From NCBI RefSeq assembly GCF_000524195.1, contig NW_020170391.1:1238938-1302937 (forward strand): a stretch of DNA of 64,000 bases, read 5' to 3'. A model generated the notes under the pieces. That model did no database searches. It was given only the letters and a program-made list of their open reading frames with translations, and had not been told where the DNA came from. A program made the position numbers and the translations under genes. Source of the DNA: Echinococcus granulosus. Its lineage: Eukaryota; Platyhelminthes; Cestoda; Cyclophyllidea; Taeniidae. This document shows, one piece after another, positions 38,226 through 51,229 of this stretch (position 1 is its first letter; every line of letters begins with the position of its first letter).

Positions 38226-41022
38226 ATGTCACACTATGCTTCCGCATCAAAATCCTACGATGAAGGAGATTATGCGGGAGACGATGATGATATGGAAGAT
38301 GATGATGGATATGACTGTCTGAGTGACTACGATGGTGATATGGATGGCGCCAGTGCTGCAGCTAGTGGCGAAGGCCCTAGCAATGGAGGGGACAGACGCA
38401 GTGATGGCTGTGCATCTCGATCCTCATATCATCACGGAGGAAAAGTCAGTATAGGTGGTAACGGCCGCCACAGAACAGATTTTCGCCGATACCGGAATGC
38501 CAGTGACAGAGTCATGCCCGACCACTCTGACGATAATCGGTCTGTATTTCGGTGTATTACTCTGCCTCCCAATTTTTTTTAAGCCTCGATTTTATTCGTA
38601 AAAACAGTGTGTTCTCTTGTAGGCGGGATCATCACAACCATCTAGAGCGGAAACGACGTGCAAGCATAAAGGGTAGCTACTGCGATCTGCGTGAAGCCAT
38701 TCCTAGTTTGCGGGGCTCGAAAGCTTCGAGAGCTGTAACGCTCCAACGGGCTGCTGAGTACATTGAAACACTGACAAAGTCGAATCGCGAACACTCGTTT
38801 TGTGTGGATGAGCTGACGCGACAGAATGAAATTCTTGAACGGCAGGTATGCCCATAATTGTAGATGTGGTCGTTCATTAAAACAAACGAGAGGTATACTT
38901 TTGTATGGAATTTAAAATGTCGACTTGGGTTTTTAATTTTTTCTTTAATAGGTTCAGGATCTTTATCGAAATTATCAACGACTGGAGAATGATGAGTATG
39001 CACTGACCCAGGCGGCAGCTGTTGCACAATCAGGAGTTCCTCTCAATCAGGCAGGCGTTTCAGGGTCATTCAATGCTCCGCCGCCTCCATCCACTTTGCC
39101 CGTCACTTCATCCTCTCCTGTCACGTCTTCTACAGGGAATTCCACCCCTACCACTGCAGCGCACGCTCTCAATTGCGGTAGCACTGGTAGCAGTTGCAAC
39201 AGCTCAACGGGGTTCACGATTCCTTTGCGTGTAGTTTCACAACAACACCAACCTGCAAGCAGTAATACGTCGTCTCCAGATGATCCGGTAAATCGGGTTT
39301 TTATCAAGGACCCAATGCTTTTATCATTGTACCATTTTTGTGCGGCTAAGTTTAGTCTCTTTTGAAGCTATCCGTGCCGAGTTGTCACGATTGGAAAGGT
39401 CTGTCATGTCACCACTTATTTTCACAAGTCATTTAGTTGTGTTTAGACAAATTTGTTCGCTAAGTACCTTCGCATGATTTTGAGCTACTTATTTCGTTTC
39501 ATTAAATGTACACTTAAACACTACCACGTGCTTATTTTTCCTCGCGATGTGCGACATCTTCCACCTGACTACTGCCTGTTTGAGTGGCTCGATTATGCAC
39601 TTTGTACTTATTATCTTAAAAGGGCAAAGGCTAACTGCGATGTGCACGCTTTCGTTTCACTGTGTTAGATCGAAATCGCCCAGTATGGTTTATTTGCTAT
39701 AAGTCTACTGGTCTATTTGGTATTAGTTTATTTTGCTCTTCTGCTATTTTTTACTATTCACTTAGTTTGAGTGCGTCTTCAGTGCTCACCAAACTTCTAT
39801 TTCGCAAAAATTTGCCCTTGAAAATTGATAAAATCGGTGCGGTTTTGACTTTTATCCCCTACTGCTTCACCGCATTATTGATTAAACTTAAGGCTTACCT
39901 ATTCAATTGCATATCTAGGTTTTTTTCAAGTTCTTGCATAGGTTAAATTTGACTACAAATAGATGCAAGATTTGTGGGATTCACTTCTCAACGAATTAAG
40001 GCGCATGTTATAAACATGTTTCAGACAAGAAAATTAAGTGTTTGTCTTTGGGCGCATCATCTTCCGGGCCAATTTGTATAGTAAGTTAGTCAGGGTGATG
40101 GATGCCAAAGGCACATCGTGCTAGAAGTAACAAGTCTACTAACAACGTACGTGACTATTACTGAAGACTCATATATTAAATTTACTTTGGTAAAATAGAG
40201 AGCTCCATATTGGCTTGTAGTCGTCAAGAAATATGCTACAAGCGTTTCAACTAACTTAATGTACTTATTTGGACCAAAATGGTTTCTATTTTAATTGGAC
40301 AGATGGGTGCCCTCTTTTAAAAGCAGGTTTTGATTTCTTTTATTTTTTTTTGAAATCCTCCACTATTTATGGCTGCAAAGTTATTTGACTTGTAGCCTTC
40401 CACGGGAATTCCGTCCTCAGGTCTGGCTCAACTGAGCTATGCAGCATTGCAACTACAGCAGCAGCAGCAGCAGCAGTCGATAGCACCCCCCCACACGGTT
40501 GCTTCCAAACCACCAGTTTCTGCGACCACTGTTGTGACAACAAGTTCACCACCGATGACGCGCCTCATCACCTTGGAGCCGTCAAGTGGTGTTCCCTCCT
40601 CCACGTCGCGAGGCGTCGTCCCACAGCGCATACGTCTTTCAAACTCCCTTTCTACTTCTAGCGGAGGGAGGCCCATTGTCGTAGTCTCGACGTCATCGTC
40701 GTCTTCTGGTACGCCAGCGGCGTCCACCACCTTCTCAGCACTTGACACGGCTGTTTTGAAGGCGCGAACGGCCCGACCACCCCTGGATCAACAACAGCAC
40801 CACCACCACGTGGTGGTAGGCAGCAATGTGGAGGTGATCAGTTCTCCTACCACTCCTTCTGTCTCCATTCCTGTCACCCCGGCGCCCAACATGGCGTCGC
40901 CTTCTCAAGGTTTGGGGCATCCGCGTCGTGTGGTTATCGTGTCGGCGCAGCACCATCAGGAGTGCCCACCACCACCAATCCAGACTGCCCCTATCGCCTC
41001 GACGAAACAGTCGCCTCATTAG
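38226..41022 (+). CDS. MAX: MAX-like bHLH-leucine zipper transcription factor, extended
   Basis: Exons 38226-38539, 38623-38845, 38952-39287 and 40396-41022 join in phase to 499 residues. Residues 105-117 are the basic region RRDHHNHLERKRR, carrying the H-E-R residues that contact the CACGTG E-box. Helix 1, helix 2 (SKASRAVTLQRAAEYIETL) and the zipper (VDELTRQNEILERQV) follow, matching MAX rather than MYC, MAD or USF. MAX is the obligate dimer partner of MYC and MXD proteins. The N-terminus is very acidic (Asp/Glu/Tyr-rich, residues about 10-40), reminiscent of the acidic MAX start. Human MAX is about 160 residues; here some 310 residues of Ser/Thr/Pro-rich sequence, with a CAG-encoded polyglutamine tract near 40457-40475, follow the zipper. 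The exon 4 acceptor TTGTAG at 40395 is chosen because the nearby CCTCAG at 40420 gives a stop. Confidence 0.88.
39288..40395 (+). other. MAX intron 3, 1.1 kb
   Basis: Donor GTAAAT after the codons for DDP, acceptor ACTTGTAG. No coding segment is recognised inside. A polyT-rich tract precedes the acceptor. Confidence 0.65.
40457..40475 (+). repeat. CAG triplet run in MAX exon 4
   Basis: Six consecutive CAG codons, preceded by CAA CTA, encode part of a glutamine stretch. Such perfect triplet runs are prone to length variation. Confidence 0.85.
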
Positions 41023-41521
41023 CGCTTTGCCTCTCCCACCTCATGTCCCTCCTCTCTTCTTTCCCCTCTCCCACTCTCTTCTGTCCAGCGATCCCTATAA
41101 GGCCTTTTTGTTGTTTTTGATCTCAATTAAGTATAGGAATTGCTATTTCTGTTCATCCACACTCGTCTATGTTATCTTCAATTTTCTCCCTCGTGCATAT
41201 GTGTATATTCCTATAATATGATATGTTTACTTCTTTTCAAACACGGTTTTCTCTGCATCCAGGTCTTAGCGCCTCTTTTGGCTTGACTGACTAATAATTG
41301 GTGCAACTCGCCGCTTTTTTGTGCTCACTTTAGTGACTAGCTTGTAGAAGCGCGTTACAAATCGCATTTGATTAAATTTGTGCCCGGCAAGTTTACTGCA
41401 TTTCCATAGAGCAGGTGCTCCTCTAGGTCCCTTAGTTTTTGGTGCTCTTGCCTATATGTCCAGCAATTTCTGTTCGAAACATGGTTCCTCTGTCTCGGGA
41501 GTTTTGTCATCCCGAAGTTCT

Positions 41522-41527
41522 AATAAA
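41522..41527 (+). terminator. Candidate MAX polyadenylation signal
   Basis: AATAAA about 500 bases after the MAX stop codon. The intervening sequence is pyrimidine-rich and has no coding signal. Confidence 0.4.
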
Positions 41528-43301
41528 TGGTTTGATATCGAATGACGGCTGTTTTGATTTTGCTTTCGCTACGCGTTTTCCCCAGCTCGTCATGTAGCAC
41601 TTTTATGGTTTCGAGGCTTGAAATATTGGGGAATTGATCGTTGTGTGCTTTATGTCGCGTTTTTGTCGTTTTGAAATCCACAAATTCTCACTTTGATACT
41701 ATTTTTCTGGAAGTTGTAGCATTCGCATTCACAATTGAATACTATGCTTTTCCATAGTTATGGTCAGGCTTTGAACTTGAGATCTAAGGGCGCAGCCGAG
41801 CATGGTAATTTAATGATCTGCGTGCGTTGGTGCATTTAACGTCCAACTTCCTACTTGCGCACCTGGCCGAAACAAATGGGCGATGAGGCGTAGCAAAGTG
41901 CAATTTGGGTGGGAGGAAAGAGGGCGCAGGTGCCCCACAATAAATGCCGCCCCTTGAGAGGCTTATCACGTCTCTGGGCGGTTGCATGGTCTTCGTTCGC
42001 TGCACTTATTTTAACCGTCGCTCATGTGGCTAATACGCTCATTTTGATTCCAAAATATTGACAAAGTCTATATTTTGCTTTGATTGAAGTCTCCATTTCA
42101 ATCCAATGACACTGATTTATCTACCTATTGGGGACAACAATGCTTGAGCTTAATACCACCACCGAAATTGATAATTTAGTGTTAAAACTGTTCATACATA
42201 TCTTGAGTCCACCAAGACATTGGTGATTTAATTTGGTACTGCATTATGCTAGATCTATCAACCTTGCAACTTCGTCTGACCTCGTGTTCTGCTTTAACAT
42301 ACCCGTGTGCCTCTGCATAAAACTGTTTCTTATTTGTGGGACTTCCTTTGAGGAAGAAATGCATGTGAGTATTTTTTGGATCATAGATATTTTTGAAATG
42401 TTGCATTTACACTAGGAGTAAGTTACTACTTTTTCAACGCCTTTACTCCCCTTAGCTTCACTAGTCTCCATCTTTTCTCCAAATATTCATGTTCGTGATT
42501 TGAGAAGTGTTCTGGCCTCGGGTACACTTCTAAGGTCATGCTTCTGAGGTAACTCATTGGAAACGTCTTCCAAAGTGTTTTATTGCAAATCGATGGCATT
42601 TTATTATTTCTATCTAACCATCACCAAACCATAGGTACAGCACGACGTATGCACGTGTTTTTGCTCGTGAAGAGGTTACGTTGCTAAGTTCCCTTACGAG
42701 ACATTGTCTAATTAGTCTTCCTCAAGTTGTCCTTGTGATTTTCTGTACCAAACTTGTACTAGCCGGTGCCTTAGTACGATTATCGTAAATGGATGGTTGG
42801 AGCCCTCGAGTGCCAACATCTTCAGGCTTGTTTTTTTGCATTGCCTTCATCCACAATCTTTCTCATATGTCCCTTAAGTAGATATGCTACCACTTTTTTC
42901 CGTCCTCCTTTTTCAAATGGTTCTTTGCTACTTTAATCTGAGTGCTATTTTGCTTTTAAGAATTATTTAATTTTCGTCACTTATCCCAACCTTATTTTGA
43001 TCTACTTGTGGTGATAAATGAAAGTTCTTATTGCCATTTCTGACGTCTGTCAAATTTTCCAAATTTCCAAGACGTGTATTAGCAATTGTACGTGCACCCT
43101 ATTAGACATCTTGAATATCTCCGCAAGACAGAAGCTTTGGATACTTTGTGCTTATTCAATTCACTTCTACGGAGTAATTCTCCATGAAATTTAATACTAG
43201 TGAGCTATTTCGCAACTATATGGCATCATGCGCATAGCTTTAATCTACAAATAGTAACTCCTTAATGAGATCAATTTGTCTTCTCTGCAATTTTTCTTTA
43301 G
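41528..43301. other. Spacer between MAX and PDE12
   Basis: AT-rich DNA with no recognisable gene. An upstream PDE12 exon may lie here, because a CTTTAG acceptor sits at 43296-43301 in frame with the PDE12 coding sequence. Confidence 0.4.
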
Positions 43302-43352
43302 GTAATTTACTTTCGTTTCCCTTCACGACCGCGACTCATCTCGATTCGAAAA

Positions 43353-46300
43353 ATGAGTTACGATTACATTAAACTACATCATCCGTCGTGCCTCTTTGTC
43401 TCATCCTCGAGTGATGGCATTGATCGCTTTGAGTTCCAACTGCCATTCTTCCCCAAACTCACCCTTGGTCTGGGCACCAAACCCGGTCGCATCTTCGCCC
43501 TGAAGCGCCCTGCCACTGAGGAGTTCTCCAGCTTTGCGACGCGTCTCATTGAGAACATCAACAAATACTTCGATCGATCTCACAAAAACTCCAAAGCGAG
43601 TAATCCTAGCGTTTGCCTACGGGCAGTTGATATCAAACTGGATGATGACCGATGGAAGCCCTCCGATACACTGGGCTCCATCTTCTCCGCATCTCAACCT
43701 ATGCAAATGCAGCTGTGCATTGAGGCAGACACCCCGAAAGTTATCGTATTTGATGTCCGACTCAATCCCGCCTGTGTGAAGAGCATGAAGTTGGATTTGA
43801 CACTATTTGTGGGGTGCCCTGCCTTCCCTGCAATAGCTGGAGAAAACTTGGATTTAGGAAGGTCGAAGTTCGAGTGGTTTGTCTCTGCGGTAAGTTAAGT
43901 CCTCCTAGGGCCTCAACTACTCGTCTTCCGCTAAGCCAGTAATATCTTTCCGATCAAAAGCTCCACATTCTTATTTTAATTCTGACCATAAGTGATTGAG
44001 TGATGCTAGTGTGTTTCTAGGATCATAAGATGCACGTTTTCCGACATTAGCCAACTAGTGCTGCTTATAATGCGGATTGTATGAAGATGATTAAGAAGCA
44101 AACACTCAAGTCCTTGAAAGGGTCGAATAAATAAACATCAGTGATGCGTTCATACGCAAACAGTTGTTTTTCTGTTTAATTCGAGCATTCATAATGCACT
44201 TTATGCGTATCATTGAACTATAAGAGGGTTAAATAATTTCACTCCCAGGAATATACATATATTACCTTTGTATGTATGACATAGCTCTTAAACACACCAT
44301 GATAACACTCTGATCATGTTGGATAGTTGGAGTTTTTTGCTTCAGTAGCTGCCTATGTGAGGTCCTATGTTTAGAATGCTCGTGTTTAGAGTACTTCTGT
44401 GGTTTGCTTATATTTAACCAGAAAGAAATGGTGCCAGAAGAATTCCATTCGTCGATTAGGGATGGTTCCATGAATCATTTGGATTTATATTCACGCACTC
44501 GGGATTGCTGGAAAGTGTATCATCCGTTTGTCTCTCTTGTGTATGCATGATCGTTTAGGTGCCGCAGGGGAACAGCGATTTCCCTTTCGAATGCAATCAG
44601 CTTGGAATAAAAGTTGTTCTTCCAGAGACCTGTTTCCATTGCACTCCTATATGGTGCTCCTCATCTATTCCTTAAAAACTGCTTATCACATTTACTCGGG
44701 GCATAAGTCAATTTCCTTATTATGACATTGTTCGCTCTTCATCATAACTGAAATTATTGTTTGACACAATTAATGATGTGCGAAATGTATTCCTCTCATC
44801 CTCCTTTGTTTTTGCTTTGAGACCCTACGGCATGCGACTTTTTGTGAAAACATCCAAAAATGCCCTTTTTATCGTCATCTGCAATTATTTGTGAGAAAGG
44901 GAAGGTGAATTGGCTTTTCACAATCAAAGTGGCTAATGTATTTCCGTGTCGGGTAAAATTAATGTCCCCAAGATCTTTTTCACTTCACCAGTACTAGCCG
45001 CGGTGTTTAGATGCTACCTGTTTCACTGTAAAATATTCACTAAAATCGGCTATAAATATAATCTCCTGTAAATAATTTTGCCATCACTTACTCATACGTT
45101 GTTCTTAAGGTGTAGGCGATGCTCCTTGTGCAGAAGTTGCTACATCTAGCGCTAATGTGATACTATGTAGACTCCATCCTGTGTACGCCCAATCGCGATG
45201 AGTTGCTGAGTTGCATTTGCTTCTGTGACTGTAAAGGACGTTGGTTTCATCACCTTGCTCATGTGTGCCCCATTAGACAATCAGGTTGTTGATTTACGAT
45301 AATTATCTGTAATTTTGGCCTAAAATATCCTGTCCCGTGCCTGTACCAATCCGTTCGATGTCTGTTCAGAGTTATGCTTCTGGTTCAAACACATTGGTTA
45401 GTTCCCGTTACCATTCGACAACTGCTATTTCCCAAATGCATGAATTTTTAAAGCACGCATGGAATTCACGTGGCCATGCACTTGCGTCTCAGCGCCTCAC
45501 GCTAGCAATGCACGTGACCCTCTCCTTTCACCCTAAAGGTGGATGATATGCGCACACACCGAAACGGGATAAACTAGTACTGAAAATGTTTTCTGTGCTT
45601 AATGGTAGTAATCCTTGTACGGATGCTGACCTCGAATGCAGTCAGCTGCGTGGCCTAGGGTTGTGCGCTGCGATACAGTGCTCTGTTCTGATTCGTCAGA
45701 TGACTCATTTTCGAGTTACGCTTAATTCCCATCTCCCCAGTCCTGGTCGCGCCTCTGCGGTTGCTTGGTGCCGTGTATAAATCAATTTGTGACATGTGAT
45801 GAAGTATCCGTGACAATAATCACTGCCACAAAGTGGGCTCTCACTTGGTGGAAATAATCGGATTTAAATCTGGTAGGTCGTGTCTGCAAAATTAAAGTAC
45901 ACGCAACCCGCCAGAAGATTGATGACAGAAACACATAAACTCGTCTTTGCTCGGTCAAATCCGCTGACAAACGCGCGCATTTTTGGGAATTTTTTGACAG
46001 AGTCTCTTGTAAGCTGAACTTTCTCACTGTAACCCACCTTGGTTGAATCGAAGTTAAAACTTGACTCATTCTTAACTTGCGGTTTACATGCAAACCAAAG
46101 GCGAGCGGAATGGAGGAAATGTGACGACAGCGTCCGAGCTCATGCCATGTCCAGTTTTTCTACTCGTCTGAGCATTCCCGTGCCGCCCTTCCTCACACGT
46201 ACGACCATGCGCATGTGTGTGTGTGCATATTTTGGTTCAACACCTTCCACTCCCATACTCTTGACAAGTGTGGGTTGATACCTTTTTGGGCATCACCAAG

Positions 46301-49300
46301 TTAACATGCCCTCCATTCCCTAGAGTTAACCAGACCCCTCCTGCAAAACATTATTGCATTTGCTCAGCGTACCATAACCTGTTAATTGTATTAATTATTA
46401 AGTAATCATAATCAATTCCGAATTCTACTTACTTCATTCAGCTGTTTTTCAACGTGTAGTATTACTGCATGTCCTGAGTAGAGTAATTGGTAAATAGTGC
46501 GTTTTCAATGTAAACGAAGTGCTTTTGAGATGGGACAGTCTGCTCTAGTTCCCAGTTTCGTCCGACTACTCTCGATTGTTACGGCACTGTGCATCATGCA
46601 CTCGGAATGGTCAGGTAAACTAAAAGTGTGTTTTCACACCGCATTTTAAGTACAAAAAAAAAACAATTATTTCGTGCAAACTTTAAACTATTCTGTAGGG
46701 CTCCTGTGAGTTTTTGACATTTTTGTTTCCCGAACCAAACTTTCCGCTTCGTGGTCAGCCTTTTTGAGTTGGTTGACGTCCGATTTAAAACACACTGACA
46801 ATTAATTTTGGACCTTTTTCACGAGAATGGGATCAAGCAGTATCTTGCACAAGTTATTTCCGTTGAAGAAGGGTTAATTTTGAATGGGACTAAAATAATT
46901 TTGGTTCTAATACTGTACGAGGCTGAATAGTCTATTACCACTGTAGCAGCCTTAACCGATTTATTTCCCACTTCAAATTCATATTGAGGTACTAATTATC
47001 GATCCTTTTATTCTAAAGGAGGCCAAATCGGCGCCGGATCCTGTCTGGGAGGGGCAGGAGATGGTACATGAGGGTTTTGTGTTCACCCCACGACCCGAAC
47101 ACATCGGCCGATTCGTCCGCCTGAGGGTGCTTCCCTTCGACTCAGGTGGTCTCCCCGGTGTGCCGTTCGGCGAACCCGAGCTGTCTGCCCTCTGCAGCAG
47201 TAAAACAATGCCCCATCTGCTTCCCTTCTTAGGCCAATTTATCGTCTCCTCGGGACCCATCACTGAGGCACCTCCTCAAAACCTTATTTGTGAAAGGTCA
47301 GTTTTCGTAACTTCGACAGCAAACATCACAATCATTGTATTTGTCATCGTGCCTTATCATCGTGATTCACTCTGGCCAGCTCATGCTAACCAATGAAAGG
47401 CTCGCTTCTCCTTGCGATGTCCTGGCTCTGTCCCTGTATGCGTTCAGGAGGCCACACTCTTGTGTGACCTTGCTCCCGCAGTGAGCGCAGCCATCCAAGC
47501 GTTCTGTATGCGTGTGTGTGCGTGCTGCTGTTCTGCCCTTGTAAACACCTACTGTTCGGTTGGCTTTGGAAATGGTGCAATTGGGGACAATTTAGCTTTT
47601 GCCAATCTTACATACACGCGTCTGACCGCTTCATGGCGGTAAGAGAAATGTTAGCGTTGCATCTTACGTCCACAGGTCTCATTCTTCCCTCTCGCACTTT
47701 GTTTTGCTCACTCCCACCGCCTGGCGTGGCTGGTTGATTTCACTGCAAAGGGTAATTGATGTGGTACTCTACTAATCCAGGCCAAGGCAGGCAATAAGAC
47801 TAGTGCATATGTACTGTGTCACGACTCCCGCGTGTTCCAGTTCCCGTTCCTCGACCCTGGCAACAGCCAGTCGTGTGTGTGCGCGCAGGTGAGTGAGCGG
47901 GCAGGAGAGAGGCTTGTTTCACGTGGTCAAGAAATAAACACCTAGGCTGCCCATCATAAATCTATTAAATGGGGCAGGAATAAATTCAATGCAGACAGAA
48001 CAATTACTTAAATGGTGCTGTTTACATGCTTTTACTAGGGGTAGGAAATTGGAAAGTTCTGGGCATAAAGCCAAAACAAATTGCTGTAAGCAATGCATAA
48101 CCTTTGATACAGGTATCTAAACTACTCACAGATGAAGTTCAGCTCATTTTATCAGGCTATCGTTAAATCCACTGCGAAGCGTGATTATTACGGACACTTG
48201 TCCCTGTAATGTTTCCTCACAAAGACGGTGGGTGAATTTTTCATTTGTGAACAGTTTAGCGTTTGTTTACTCGATTGATAGAATGCCTTAAAGTGGAATT
48301 AGTGACGGATGAAATTATCCTTGATTAAAAGTCCAGTTTAATGATCTGATGTACACAGGTTCAAGGAGATCGCGAGTCGAATTAAGGGGACGAATGAGTT
48401 TCGACTGATCTGCTACAACCTTCTGGCCTTCATGTACAGCGGCACGGAGAGCGCTCGCACCTACTTTTTTCGCCATTGCCCACCGGCCTATCTAGATCCG
48501 AAGTACCGCTTTCCCCTCATTTACCGTGAACTGCTCGCCTACCAGGCGGACATCCTTTGCTTGCAGGAAGTGGACACTTCACACTTCCAGCGCCGTCTGT
48601 TCTTTCTCCTCCAACAGGCCGGCAAATTCGAGGGATGTTTCCTCAGCAAGCTGTTGATAAACGTCCCAAGTGCGCTGTCATCCTTGCCACCGTCGGATCC
48701 TGTCGACTCCTATCCGCGTAAGGTATGAATGTGTCCTGCATTTGCACTTCCATTCATTAAATGCGCTCACTTAATTAAGTACTCTTATTCCCCATTGTTG
48801 GTATGAAGCAGAATTGCTTTTAGGCCTTCCGGTTTCGTGGTGACGAAATAACTTTCATTCCTTTTCCAATAAAACTTAGTTGCAAATCCTAGTTAACTCA
48901 CTCCTACAAAAAAAATTTAAGGCAACACTGTGCGAAGAATTGTTTAGAAATAAGGGAGGTTGCGTAATTTTCCCTCCTTGGGAAGTAACGCATTTCGTCT
49001 ATTCATTCTAATCGTCCCAGTGATTTGTAAAATAACTTTTTTTACTCCTGTTGCTCAAATTAATGACTGCTATTGGTAAATAGTATACTATCCCATGGGA
49101 TAACTCATTTGCATCTCAGTCACACCTTAATTACTCATGAAATTGCATAACTTATTTTATTTCGTCTTGATGGTGATTTCCAAATTTCAGTCGTTTTATT
49201 GAAGAGTTTTACCCTGAAAAGGTTTGTCAAGAAAGTGCTTTGAGCATTGTTTAATGGGAGAAAGAATTAGGTGGAATGATAAAAGGTGAGCTTAAACTCT

Positions 49301-51229
49301 GCCCTTCATTGGACCACTTTCCCACCCACGTACGTGCACGCACGCAACCTAGGAGGAGGGCGTGGCAATTTTCTTCCGGCGTGAGCGATTTTGTTTGGTG
49401 AAGGAGGTGGCGCTGGACTCCTTGATTTTACACGCGGAAGCAGAGTACGAGGACCTGGCACGGGCCTACCACGCCCTGGCTGCGTCAGGCGAGGTGCCGC
49501 TCGACCTCTGCATGGGGGCGCGTGCCCACGGTGTCCTTGTGTGTCTCCTCGAGTGTCGCCACACTGGACACCGCCTCCTTCTCGCCTGTACCCACCTCTA
49601 CTTCCATCCAAAGGCCCTCAAACTACGCAACATCCAGTGCCTCACTCTCCGCCGCTTCCTCCTCCAGCTAGCTCGGGATCTCGCCGTAAAGTAGGCTTCG
49701 TACTTTTATTTCATCAGTAAACCGAAGTGTGAGCATCTTATTCGTCTCTCTCAGGTTTTTGATTTCAAAAAGTCCGATTTTCTTGAGATTCCGTAGCTTT
49801 TTAGTGACCTGGGACTTTTGTGGAGGTCATTAGTGAATGCACATTCATCTTTCATCACACTGCCTCTAGCAGAACAATTGTTGTGAGAAAATTGTGGGGA
49901 AAACTTGCGGGGGTCCAACTTATGAACACATAATACATTTGTCGATATCTTGGGAAAATAATACGTAAACTGTTTCCAAGATGAATGGCGATGAACTGGT
50001 GTTGGGTAGCAAGTCTTAAAAACACGAGCAAGCAATGTATTTTAAAACGATTACTGGTTCAGCAACATTTTAGCATTTGAAGTAAATTGAGTGTCGGATG
50101 AGGAAGCGCCATCAAGCTTGCCCTCTACCGTCACCACATACCGATGAATACCTTTTACGTGTGTCGGATTTTCTGCAACCATCGAAATGTTGTATGAAGA
50201 TGTTGAAATTTCCAAGTACCTCGTAACCGACCATTCGCCAACAAGTTGGTAATGTGTACTCGGCCAGAAAATATTCAGCATTGAAAAAAGTAAAGGTAAG
50301 GAAGTTGATTTCTCGGTAAAAATAGGCAGCTGTCCATAGGAAGGGTTCAACCCCACTTTGCTCACGTAAAATGGACCTGAACTTGAAAATCCTTTGTCTA
50401 TCATTTGCCATATTCTTTGTACTGGAAAACTTCTCGAAAATCGGACATTCCTTTCTCCGCAAGCGCTTATTTTTTGTTGAGACGTAATAAGACAAACGCA
50501 TTTTGTGATCTAGTGTTCCAAACGCATTACTGCATTAAAGTTGCCCATAGAAAGGAAAGTATATATCTTACTCACTTCTATTTCAACAGCATTGTTTTAT
50601 CAGATTAGCTTACTCCTTTGTAGATTTGTACACGTGTTGGCTGACCTTTGTTCATAAGTGTGGATGACCTGATTTGCAACTACCAAACTTTTTTTCTGAC
50701 AGCCTGCAAACGGTTCTTGCCAGCAAAAATGACCCTTGATATGGATCAGGCACTGTATCGCATTAAGTGCACTTAGTTTGATGGAAATATTTCATCTCCA
50801 AGGCTTGCATAATGTCGGATGTTGATTTACAGAGAACCGTTGCCGATAGTCCTGGCTGCAGACTTGAATGCAGACCTGGACTCGGAGCCCTACCAGAATC
50901 TAACGGGGGCAGTGAAAGACGGGGAGGTACCAGGGCCAGTGCTGGAGGCTGCGATACCTCTACCGGATGGCGTCTACACAAATATAGTCCCTGGTTTCAA
51001 GGCTAACCTGGACGCGGTGCTGTACGCGACGCCAGATCAGCAACAGGCGTGCCTGCGGGTGGCGCATGCCTTCCCCGTGCCCTCCGAAGCGGCGGTGCTG
51101 GCGGATGGCCGCAGCGCTCAACCCGCCTTTCCACCCCTCCTTCCCGAGGCTAAGGGTGGTCTCACCCTCCCCAATTCTCAGTTTCCCTCCGATCACCTCT
51201 CTCTTGCTGTCGACTTTCTTCTCGAATGA
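43353..51229 (+). CDS. PDE12: PDE12-type 2',5'-phosphodiesterase / poly(A) deadenylase
   Basis: Exons 43353-43889, 47019-47296, 47781-47888, 48359-48722, 49353-49690 and 50833-51229 join in phase to 673 residues (human PDE12 609). The N-terminal third matches the PDE12 accessory domain (PKLTLGLG; VFTPRPEHIGRFVRLRV). The C-terminal half is an exonuclease-endonuclease-phosphatase fold with its catalytic set: N328 (CYNLLA), E378 (LCLQEVD), THLYFHP, D552 and N554 (AADLNAD), and H663 (SDHLSL). PDE12 degrades 2',5'-oligoadenylate and trims poly(A) of mitochondrial RNAs. No targeting peptide follows the chosen ATG; however, the frame stays open and basic for 17 codons upstream to an acceptor at 43301, so the true N-terminus may be longer. 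Exon 47781-47888 is the least certain, being placed by phase and position with weak similarity. Confidence 0.9.
43890..47018 (+). other. PDE12 intron 1, 3.1 kb
   Basis: A perfect GTAAGT donor follows WFVSA. The acceptor is TTCTAAAG before EAKSAPDP. No exon or repeat is recognised inside. Short open frames near 45337-46278 lack motifs. Confidence 0.7.

Noticed and set aside
40735..41019. Minus-strand frame rich in Arg and His
   Set aside because: Antisense of the MAX exon 4 low-complexity tail.
49306..49720. Overlapping frames on both strands at the PDE12 exon
   Set aside because: One frame (from GAG at 49353) carries the EEP-fold similarity and fits the splice phases. The others are shadows of GC-rich coding sequence.
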